NCBI GenBank assembly: GCA_010093605.1
Contig: MU004183.1
Location: 2,046,001-2,110,000, forward strand
Origin: Lophium mytilinum
Lineage: Eukaryota > Ascomycota > Dothideomycetes > Mytilinidiales > Mytilinidiaceae
DNA: 64,000 nt
Direction of reading: 5' to 3'
Under the pieces are notes generated by a model, which was not told the DNA's origin, did not search any database, and saw nothing but the letters and a program-made list of their open reading frames with translations. Shown here one piece after another: positions 54,573-64,000 of the stretch; the stretch's first letter is position 1; each line of letters opens with the position of its first letter. The translations under genes were made by a program, and so were the position numbers.

Positions 54573-56556
54573 TATATCTATTACTACGCGCTCTACCCTT
54601 TATTACCTAGTAGAGTAAGATTAAACGCTACTTTATTTTTCTAGTATAGCTACTTAAACCTATATAGCTTTTTAGTAAACTTTATAGCTATTCTATTTAA
54701 TATTTCTAGCCGCGTAGCCTTATAATACGCCTCTAAGCTTCTATTTATTATTTAATAGAGGAAATCTATATTCTAAGCCTAATCTATTACTATCTAGGCC
54801 GCCTACTACTAGCGCTAGTATAAACTAGCATTCTATATACTATTAACTTTCTAATAGAAGAACGCCTCTAGTATATCTATATTCTTCTTTTTAGAATATA
54901 CTAGGCTTAAGCTCTTTAGTTAGTAAGGTTCTACAGCGGCTAGAGCCTAAGTTAAGGGCGGTAGTAGTAGTAGTAGAGAAAGAAAAGGTATAGATATAGA
55001 TACCGGCGCATATAGAAATACTAGAAACCTAGTAGAAATATATAGATTTAGTAAATAATAGAGTAGTAAAGAAGAAGAAAAATAGTAGCTATACTACTAC
55101 TATTAAGGCTATAACTAAGGCTATAATATAGGCTACTATATACTTAAAAACCTCTTAGCTATAGCTATTATCTATTATATGCTACTAAGCTCTATAGTTT
55201 ACTTTATTATTACCTTAATATTATCTATAGTACTTACTACCTACTATACTCTTATTATCTTTACTAGCTAATAATATTCTAAACCTATAGGCCTATTTAT
55301 TTAAAGCTTCTTTAATAATTTAATTAGGGGTACTAATATAGTAGCCTTACTATATGCTATAGTATTAGCCTATACTTTCTACTACTTAGTAAGTATAATA
55401 AAGTGCTTACTACTATTAAGAAAGTAGTAGCTATTAAAGTTACTGCACCCTTTATTAGTATACTTTTAATACTGCATTAGGTCTATATTATAGTCTCTTA
55501 TATTAGTAATTTTATTTATTGCAGCCTTATACTACTATAGTAGCTTTCTACTATAACTTTTAGGCATAGCTATAGCTAGTAAGAACTTAGGCGTAATTAA
55601 CTTTCTAGATAGATTAGATATAACTTTATATTTAAATAGAAGCACTATAGTACTCTTTTAAAAGACTACCTACTTTATATTAAGGGCTATAAATAATCTA
55701 TTAAAAGAGAATATAGAGAAGTTATCTATATTATATATTTATATACCGCCTTTACTATTTAAAGTATATATTATAGTAGTATAGAAAGTAATAGTATACT
55801 TCTAGTAGTTACTATTAGCCTGCGCCTTTATAACTAGCTTATTAAGTTCTAGCTTAATATTATTACTAGAGAGGCTAAGCTATATCTTTATACCTACTAC
55901 CTTACTACCCGCCTTCTTCTTATTAATAAATAGCTAGAAAGATAGGTTAATATTATAGTCTAGAGAACTAGTAGATAATAGTAGTAATATTAATACTATA
56001 CGCTTACAGTATACTAGAGTAAGAGGGGTAGAAGAGAATATAAAAGGTAGACCTCTACTTCTATCTAGTAGTAATAATAGCGGTACTACTAGTATAGAGT
56101 TATAACTATTCTAGATCTCTTTATTCTATACTACTTCTTCTTACTACTATACTATCTTCTCTTACTATTACGCTGCCTTCTCTTACTATTACGCTACCTT
56201 CTCTTATACTGCGCGCTACCTATCTATTACTATAGCCTTATACATAGCCTTTTTAGCTGCCTAAGCCTTGCACTATAGTCTATTCTTTCTCTCTCTTACT
56301 ACCTTAGCTAAAAGATCTATACCTAGTCTTGCAGCAGCTTTAATAGTAGCTTAGCTATTATTAGAGCGTATATATCTCTCTCTCTAGGTAGTAGTCTATA
56401 TATTCTCTAGCGTAACTCTAAGTAATTTTATAAAAGTACCTACTTTTTCTCTTTCTTCTCTTTCTTCTCTTTCTCTACTTCTTCTAGCCGCTGGCGGGTC
56501 TCTAGAGTATTAGGTATTATTATTAAAGATTACACCGCGTTAAGAATATTATAGTA

Positions 56557-56758
56557 GTACTAGAATACTAGAAATTATTAGTATATAAGCTCTAATATAT
56601 ATATAAGAGGCCTTACTAATAGCTAATATAGGTATATTAAAAAGTAGTTAAAAATTAATATATAATCTATCTATAATCCTAGGCGCGCGCTTATAAAATT
56701 AGGGGGGGTGCATGGAGAAAAACGCTAAGGAATGTACTCTATTTTAAATACAATAAAT
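56557..56758 (-). repeat. Right terminal inverted repeat
   Basis: Read on the minus strand it repeats the left terminus, including the C run (minus strand) and GCGCGCGCC. The outer end is at about 56758. Confidence 0.8.
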
Positions 56759-57110
56759 GCTAGTGCACATTACTACTCTACTAGCGCAGCGCTAACTTTG
56801 CGAGCATTGCTGTATATCTCAATGTACGTTGAGATAAGCACCATAAGGCGACAGGTTCGTGTTATGCTTATATTTCCTTAATTCAAGTGTCTTTTGTGTC
56901 TCTGGGGTGAACGCGGGAAGGGCGGGTTCCGATTCATGTTGAGCATATCACAGGGTGGGAATGGGTTGCGAGTTAATTAAGAACAAGTAGATAGATCAGT
57001 AATAAGTATATAGGTTCATAACAAGAGAGCAATTATAGGAAATTTGTTACGCTGCGGGGCTTTTTTCATGCCTCAAATACCTAACATCACCCTCTCGTCC
57101 AAGACGCAGT
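56759..57110. other. Spacer between the transposon island and the lipid kinase-like gene
   Basis: About 350 bases of ordinary composition, presumably the 3' UTR of the minus-strand kinase gene. Nothing else seen. Confidence 0.45.
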
Positions 57111-58382
57111 TCACGCTCCCAGAGTCACCACCTCAATAACGCCACTCCTCTCCCTCTCCAAGCTCACCTCGACCCACCCATCACTCTCAACCCTCACAAT
57201 CTTCCCATCCACACAAATCCTCCTCCACCTCCCTTCCTCTTCCAGCCCCCGAAAGTCAACCTTCAAACCCTCCACCGCCTCATACCCCACCGCCTCCTCC
57301 TCCACATGCTTCCCCCCATCATACGCCAAACCCATCACCCGCATCGCCTCCTCCCCCGCCAACGGCCCAAAATGCACAACCCGCAACCGCGCCTCCAGCG
57401 GCCTCGACGCCGGTGAAATCCGAAACGTCGCCTCCAGATTCGACACTAGCGTTGCGAGCACATACATATGCGCCGCCCTCCCTGGCGCCAACTCCTCCCA
57501 GGCCCCAGAAGCCTCGCGCCGTACCACCACGGCGCCCTTGAACGCGTGCGGCGGTCCCCCGTCGGCGGGGAACAGGGCCTCTTTCGCGGCCATCCCGAAG
57601 CGGGCGGCGCCGTGCGCACGGTACGCGGCCGTGTCGCTGTCGCCGACCAGGCAGGCGTGCATGCCCCAGGAGCACACGACGGCGCCGTAGAGCGCGCCGC
57701 CGGGGATGGACTCCTCGTCGCGCGCTTCATTGGTGAGGAGGCGGGCGCCGGGGGAGAAGCGGGCGCGGAAGCAGGGGAGTGGGTGGGGGGTGCCGCGGGC
57801 GAGGGAGGAGAGGCCGTGTGTGGCGTCGCCAGGGGGCAGGGTGGAGTGGGCGAGGGCATTGCCGGTGCCTAGGGGGAGGAGGATGATGGTGGGGGGTTTG
57901 AAAGCAGGGGAAGAAGGGGTGGAGAGGAGGGTATTGAGGATGTCAAGGAGGCCGCCGTCACCGGAGAGGAGGATGAGGCGCTGGGGGTGGCCCGCAACTG
58001 CGGCGGGGAGGAAAATGGTGGTGGTTAGGTCTGTGACGGTCGAGATAGACTCGGTAGTGTGGAGGGTGTAGTTTTCTGTTTCTTCTAGGCTCATGTGCCC
58101 GAGGAGGGGCTTCAAGGCCTGGGTATAAAAAGTAGAGGCGAGGCCGGTGCCGGAAGCGGTAGAAATGATGATGTGGGTGTGTACATTTTGAAATGGGAGA
58201 GCGTTGAATGCGTACTTTTTCTGTTCATCTTCCGTTAAGGAGGTGGCTGGTATGGTTTTAATATGCGGGATCTTGTTCTCGCCCTCCTCAGTGTAGACGA
58301 GTTCGAACTGGCCACTTTCACCTGGCTTCGGGAAGACTCCGATGATGTTTTGTGGGTTGACCATGGCGGAGGTCTCGGACAC
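57111..58382 (-). CDS. Diacylglycerol/sphingolipid kinase-like catalytic domain protein
   Basis: Single exon, 423 residues (a second ATG at 58364 would drop six). After an N-terminal 70 residues, the DAGK-type catalytic domain shows LILLSGDGGLLDILNTLL, the nucleotide-binding stretch in which the family's usual GGDGT is replaced by SGDGG, and LPLGTGNALAHS. Further GGALYGAVVCSWGMHACLVG follows in the second half, like the sphingosine kinase/DAGK beta-sandwich. It is therefore a probable lipid kinase of unknown substrate. Codons are very GC-rich, in strong contrast to the RIP island a few hundred bases away. Confidence 0.75.
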   Translation of the reverse strand: MSETSAMVNPQNIIGVFPKPGESGQFELVYTEEGENKIPHIKTIPATSLTEDEQKKYAFNALPFQNVHTHIIISTASGTGLASTFYTQALKPLLGHMSLEETENYTLHTTESISTVTDLTTTIFLPAAVAGHPQRLILLSGDGGLLDILNTLLSTPSSPAFKPPTIILLPLGTGNALAHSTLPPGDATHGLSSLARGTPHPLPCFRARFSPGARLLTNEARDEESIPGGALYGAVVCSWGMHACLVGDSDTAAYRAHGAARFGMAAKEALFPADGGPPHAFKGAVVVRREASGAWEELAPGRAAHMYVLATLVSNLEATFRISPASRPLEARLRVVHFGPLAGEEAMRVMGLAYDGGKHVEEEAVGYEAVEGLKVDFRGLEEEGRWRRICVDGKIVRVESDGWVEVSLERERSGVIEVVTLGA

Positions 58383-59197
58383 CGACGTCGTGTTTGTTGA
58401 AGAGCAAGTCCCACCAGATGCATGGTGTCACTTAGTACCGGGGGTGGTGTAACCTAGCTGTCGGCATCCAGGAAGGTGAGGCAGTGATAAGCACGCCATG
58501 CTTGCTTGCTAGGGTTCATCAGACAAAAAGTGGCAGTCAGCGAATGTATGGTTAAACCTACTCTGGGGTTGTTACATATCGATTCGCCTAGCACCGCTTG
58601 AGGTCTTCTGATACGCCATCAAAAACTTGAAAACAACAGTTTTGACAACCCGATAGCTCTTGGGGCCAGCTCAGACGGCGTCAGATTATGCCACTTTTGT
58701 CCCGGTTTGCGGAGTCGCTTAACCTGTCCAAGCAGCTAACCTGTATAAGACAGCTGTCTTTGAGGCCTGCGGGCGATACTCCAGGCTCCTATTCGCTGCG
58801 TTTCTCACTGCTGTTGCCATTGTGTTTCTCTATAACGATGCCAGCAACGATACTGGCATACATATATCAACAATCACTCGCTGGCGGTTGACAAAATAAG
58901 CCTCGCTGCGCCGTCAGCAAGTGCCTCATCCGTCATCATCTCGCGCTCGCTAGCCTTAGCTTGTCCCGTCCAAGCTCCGCTCATCTATCATCACATCAGC
59001 TCGTCGCTGCCAACCTCACTCCCACCGTCAGCTGTCCTCTCAGCCTCCACAAACCTTTCAGAACCCAATCCACCATCACGAACCCATCGCCCCACCGGCC
59101 GCGACCTCTACCCTACTGATCCGCGCACCGCCGCGCACCCATCAACCTCCACCTAATCTCACCACCACAAAACCACAACCCAAAACCGCCTACCACA
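58383..59197. other. Intergenic, no supported gene
   Basis: 815 bases between the divergent kinase-like and membrane-protein genes. The plus open frame 58688-58891 has no recognisable content. The part after 58900 is C-rich and probably the 5' UTR and promoter of the membrane-protein gene. Confidence 0.5.
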
Positions 59198-60034
59198 ATG
59201 CCGCCCACCCTCACCAGCCTCACGTCGCGCACCCTCTCCTCCCTCCTCCTCGCCGCCCGCGCCACCAAAACCCCGACCCCCGCCAAAATCCGCCCCAAAA
59301 AACACGGCATCTCCGGCTGGGCCGTCTTCCTAATCGTCGTCCTCGTGCTCCTCATCCTCGCCGCCGTCGCCTGGGTCGTATACTCACGCCTACGCGCCCG
59401 CCGCCTAGGCCTGCCCCCACCCCCGCTCAACCCCTTCGCCAGCTCGCGCTCCGGCCCTAGCAGCAACTACCCCGCGCCCGCCCCAGGCGGCGTAAAGGGC
59501 TGGATCGACACGCAGGTGCGCAAGTTCAAGAACCGGCGGTACGCGACGGGCGCGTACGAGGAGCCGACGGGGTACGGGGGCGCCGGGGGAGCGGCGCGGG
59601 GACGAGGCGCGGGCAGGGGCCCGCTGGATCCGGATGAGGCGTGGGATGCGCATGTCGGGAATGAGGCGTACTATGAGGAGCAGGAGCTGGGGCTGCATGC
59701 GCCGGCGCCCGGAGGGAATGCGGCGTATGGCGGACCCACAGGGTATACGGGGGCGTATGGCGGGGATGGGGTGGGAGGGGCGGAGAGGGGGAGGAGTCGC
59801 ACGAGGGAATTGGATGAGCGGTATGAGGAGGAGATGCATGGGGGCGCGAAGCATTCGACGAATCCGTTTGGGGATGATAATGCGGTTAGTTTGAGGGGGG
59901 TGAGCCCGAGGCCGTTGGAGACGGAGAGGACGGGCGGTGCGTATGGCGCGCCGGCTGGTGCGGGGCATAAGAAGACGGGCAGTGGGGATAGCAGTCCGAC
60001 GGAGCGAAGGAGTATGTTCAGGGAGAACATGTAG
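59198..60034 (+). CDS. GC-rich single-pass membrane protein, conserved fungal type
   Basis: Single exon, 278 residues. Near residues 40-65 is a transmembrane segment WAVFLIVVLVLLILAAVAWV followed by SRLRARRLGLPPPPLNPF. The rest is long and disordered, rich in Gly, Ala, Tyr and Arg (GYGGAGGAARGRGAGRGP), with the conserved block VKGWIDTQVRKFKNRR and a tail ending FRENM. A protein of this layout is annotated in several filamentous ascomycetes, sometimes under the name acid phosphatase-like, but I know no experimental role. The start ATG has C at -1 and good context (ACCACAATGCC). Confidence 0.65.
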   Translation: MPPTLTSLTSRTLSSLLLAARATKTPTPAKIRPKKHGISGWAVFLIVVLVLLILAAVAWVVYSRLRARRLGLPPPPLNPFASSRSGPSSNYPAPAPGGVKGWIDTQVRKFKNRRYATGAYEEPTGYGGAGGAARGRGAGRGPLDPDEAWDAHVGNEAYYEEQELGLHAPAPGGNAAYGGPTGYTGAYGGDGVGGAERGRSRTRELDERYEEEMHGGAKHSTNPFGDDNAVSLRGVSPRPLETERTGGAYGAPAGAGHKKTGSGDSSPTERRSMFRENM

Positions 60035-60365
60035 GGGATAGTTCTGGGGTTGAGTTGGGCTGGTTGAAAGGGAGGTTCAGTGGGGGAGGGATATTGGTAT
60101 GGTATGGTATGGATATGAGTCACAGAGCACGGTTCCAAGCGTTCATGTATTTCAATTGGACGGAGTCAATTCTCTACCTTGGGTCGGTTTTGTATGTTTG
60201 TGTTTGTTCTTAAAGCCATGGGAGGGACCCTTCAAAATATCAATCCTCAATTGAGCAGCAAATACAAGTCCCACTACTGTTGAATTGGCCGTGTTTCCGT
60301 CCAATATCTGTGCTTTGATTTGGATTCATTCTTGGTTGGAATTCTGATCTATGATCATATTTCCG
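60035..60365. other. Intergenic, no supported gene
   Basis: About 330 bases between converging gene ends (membrane protein on plus, Asteroid-like gene on minus), holding both 3' UTRs. Nothing else seen. Confidence 0.5.
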
Positions 60366-62239
60366 TCATTCGTCGAGCAAGTTGTACATATTCCCGCGCT
60401 CGAACGTCTTCTGTTGTTTCTGCTTAGCTTTCCTGGCATGCCTTGTCTTCTTTGGTTTTGCTGCTTCGGGCCATTTCTCCTCAACGCCCAGAAGCGCATA
60501 CATCTCGGTGATAGCCTCTGCTAGTTGCGGATTCTCTTCAAGCGCTGGTTTGTAGTCTTGCTGAACGAGTTCGTCCAGTGGCGGAAGACTGTGCAGACTA
60601 TCATGCAACGCCTGAACCCCCCTTGTGAAATCGTCATTCTGTTGCGCCACAGGATGCGCCATAAAGACGGTCGTAAAACGTTGCAGCATTCTGAGCGAGT
60701 AAAGGACGGCTTGGAGCTGTGCGTCGAGATGTCTGGTACCCCAGTTGTATTGTCCCGCATGAGTCTTTGAGCCAAGGAGCTCCTGTACATTCACGCGGAA
60801 CTGGAGGAAAGTTTTGTCTGTCGCTGACACATCCTGCCACATTGAGTACACGGCGAACAATCTCCACACGCACGGGGGAGGCAGTTCAGAGCAGATCCTC
60901 AACCATGTCTTGATGTGGTCGGTAAATGTGGCAATCAATGTTGGATAGCAGAAAAGCTGGCGCTCCTTTTCCACGATTCTCTTACCGCTGCGAACAACCT
61001 CGTGGACGATCACAGGCTTGATAGCAAGTGTTGATGTCACAATTGAGTAACCAAATTGTCGAATCTGCTCGCCGCAATCCCAGGCAGAAGCTCGGTCGAC
61101 ATTTTCGATCAATACTGGGAGATACATATTTAATCTGCCTAACATAGGCCGATCTAGAGGACAGGAGAGAACTTGTTGTGTAAACTCGGATATGCGAGGG
61201 TCCAATCTACTCAGCACGCTCTGTAGAAGAACCTGCTGTGAGTCAGTTGACACAAAACCAGCAGTGGCCCTGTCTTGTGCATATATTGATATGTTGTAAA
61301 CTGAACTATCTTCAGTGGGCTGAGGAATGCCATGGTCGTCCAGATTGATGAGTGTTGAGAATCTTTCCAGAGCCTTGGCCAATACTACGTGTTCATTCAA
61401 AGTTCTGTGCGGCTCACGAAGCAACTCGTAGGCTAAGGAACGAATGCTGGCCAGACCTAGACGGTTAGCTATCCTGGCTGGTTTGAATTCACGGACCTCA
61501 ACTCCGGAGTCGTCTATACCGATAGACGGGAAGAATGCGACAGATCCTTGCGTGCCCAGATCGTGAGCGAGAAGGTCCGAGTCACCAGTAATGATCATGC
61601 TGCCGAAATCTCTTGCATGCCCTGCACACCAGGGATCGGCTTCTCCTGGCATGACTGTGGTGAAAAGATGAAACTCGCTTTCAAACAAAACCTCCAGGAC
61701 TGCAGGAACAATGAACGGGGCACACCTCGAGATTTTCTGGGCATTGGGCATGACAACGTCGAGTTTAGCAGTGCTTTCGGCCAAACGCGCAAATCGTTCC
61801 TCCTTCTTGTAATTAGGTAGGAAGCCATCAAAATAGATGGCACGACTACGTTTATTAGTTAATCTTAATGATTCGAAAATTATTATGAGCATGCGGACTG
61901 ACAATAACGAAGGAGACCAACGAACAAAAAATGCAATGATGAAGCATAAAGCGCGCAAGGTTCGGATAGAAAGCGTAATGGGAGTCAAGACACCTACACA
62001 CTCAACCCGCATAGCTGCAACGATCGGAGAAATGCTAGTGCAGCGTCGCCAATCTCGCGGTAGGTCGGGACGCGAACGCTGGAGGTCTCCTTCGATTTCC
62101 GCAAGGCGAGTTGGGCCGCATGGTAGGCCAGGCCAGGACCGTCGATCACGACAAGCCTGGGGTTTGCTGCATTTCTCTCGGTGAATTGGACCGTCTCGGC
62201 GAAATGCTGGAGGTGGCCGATGAGGCGCGGAATACCCAT
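60366..62239 (-). CDS. XPG/FEN1-fold Asteroid-like protein
   Basis: Exons 62239-62007 and 61845-60366 across a 161-nt intron (phase 2) give 570 residues. The first exon is the XPG-N region, MGIPRLIGHLQHFAETV followed by PRLVVIDGPGLAYHAAQLAL. The second starts RAIYFDGFLPNYKKEERFAR and contains the XPG-I region GEADPWCAGHARDFGSMIIT followed by GDSDLLAHD, with acidic residues of the FEN-type active site. The remaining 400 residues are helical with no other domain. This layout matches the Asteroid family, which lacks some FEN1 active residues and may be a structural or regulatory nuclease relative. The intron is stop-free in one frame, so it can be misread as one long open frame from 62255. Confidence 0.75.
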
Positions 62240-62818
62240 ATTGGGCCTGAATCACGCGCGGCTTGGTTGTTTCATCAGGGAAAAGGCGAGAATAGAGTAG
62301 TTGACGAATCCGAATCTACACTCGACACGCCAGATGGCTTGAGTTGGTAGCGACCGCGCGCAGGGTCGAGACTGGACACCTCAACCGTGTTTCTGATAGC
62401 GCCCTGGAAATTCGATATGGGAACGGAGCGTGGAGATAATTGTTGAGATAGTGCTGGCGCCGTGGAGGCTCAATTCGATAGTTCTGCAGCGCGGCTGGCG
62501 CCTCCACCCGCTTCGGTCGAGAGGACGGTCCGGACTGTGCTAGCGAGCGGCGGCGGCGGCACTGGGCTGTGAGGGCATTGGTGATGGCCCTGATACCGCT
62601 GTGACTGGGCTGCGTCGTGGTTGATGGCGGTGAGGTTGTTGTGAAAGTGTGCATGTGAGGCGTCGCTGGTTGGCTTCTGTCGATCCTGCGTCATGTCCAA
62701 AACCCCCACTCGTTTCCCTCAACATAGGTCTCCCCACCAACTCCAGATCTCCCCACCAGCACAGCTCCCCTTTCTCCGTTACTCCAGGAATCCAGCCTAA
62801 ATCTCTCCCGGTGCAATC
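62240..62818. other. Upstream region of the phosphoglucomutase gene
   Basis: 579 bases, the shared promoter of the divergent Asteroid-like and phosphoglucomutase genes. Open frames such as 62316-62654 minus carry low-complexity Pro/His/Ser and I do not call them. Confidence 0.5.

Positions 62819-64000
<1,182 letters not shown>

Larger units (their letters stand above)
51510..56758. mobile_element. RIP-destroyed DNA transposon island
   Basis: A sharply bounded 5.2-kb block, AT-rich and very rich in TAG/TAA, with inverted ends of about 200 bp at 51510-51712 and 56557-56758. It holds a Tc1/mariner-type transposase relic, a large palindrome and short tandem repeats. Composition changes abruptly on both sides, against GC-rich genes. 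Long open frames are absent in all six frames. RIP (C to T in CpA) best explains the mutation pattern; nested insertions are likely because the span exceeds a normal Tc1/mariner element. Confidence 0.85.

Noticed and set aside
57319-58071. Pro/Arg/Ala-rich frames on both strands over the lipid kinase-like gene
   Set aside because: Produced by its extreme GC content; the DAGK-like frame is the only one with family motifs.

Overview
The window is a piece of a filamentous ascomycete (Pezizomycotina) chromosome. The evidence is a dense set of fungal protein-coding genes on both strands, split by many very short introns (44 to about 220 nt, GTRNGY...CTAAC/CTGAC...YAG), a Pol III tRNA gene with an intron, and one 5.2 kb AT-rich block whose mutation pattern (CpA to TpA, very many TAG/TAA) is the signature of repeat-induced point mutation (RIP). 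The class is not decided by the sequence; a Dothideomycete-like genome with GC-rich gene space and AT-rich repeat islands would fit, but that is inference.

Layout. 1-4394: 3' part of a large NACHT-TPR-ZZ fungal NLR-like gene. 5318-8987: GRIP-domain golgin (minus), divergent from zuotin (9236-10671). 11853-13431: universal-stress-domain protein. 13918-15579: Golgi pH regulator/GPHR family membrane protein. 16224-16421: conserved 65-residue protein. 17251-17389: a tRNA-Ala(CGC) gene on the minus strand that carries, besides a normal anticodon-loop intron, a 50-nt insert with GT...CTAAC...AG ends. 17.4-19.7 kb is gene-poor. 19708-22551: two tandem paralogous regulators (one with a Myb-like domain). 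23957-26083: WD-type nucleoporin Nup37-like protein, divergent over 157 bp from APC1/BimE (26241-32489). 33777-35714: prephenate dehydrogenase with eight exons, divergent from the U5 snRNP factor AAR2 (36189-37487). 37528-39838: Nudix hydrolase and an RBR-type E3 ligase with a ZZ finger. 40606-41640: SET protein. 42366-43688: FAD monooxygenase. 43.8-44.3 kb: diverged repeats with transition-type differences. 44637-47232: Cys-rich single-pass membrane protein and an F-box-like protein. 48648-51244: sterol glucosyltransferase-like protein. 51510-56758: RIP-destroyed DNA transposon with about 200-bp inverted termini and a relic Tc1/mariner DDE transposase. 57111-62239: diacylglycerol/lipid kinase-like, a GC-rich single-pass membrane protein, and an Asteroid/XPG-like protein. 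62819 to the right edge: 5' part of phosphoglucomutase.

Most genes are housekeeping (mitosis, aromatic amino acid synthesis, splicing, Golgi trafficking, ribosome-associated folding, central carbon metabolism), so this is an ordinary core chromosomal arm interrupted by one heterochromatin-like transposon island. The genes do not form an obvious pathway cluster. The most unusual single locus is the tRNA-Ala(CGC) gene; the NLR-like gene, the tandem Myb-like pair and the RIP island are the other accessory elements.
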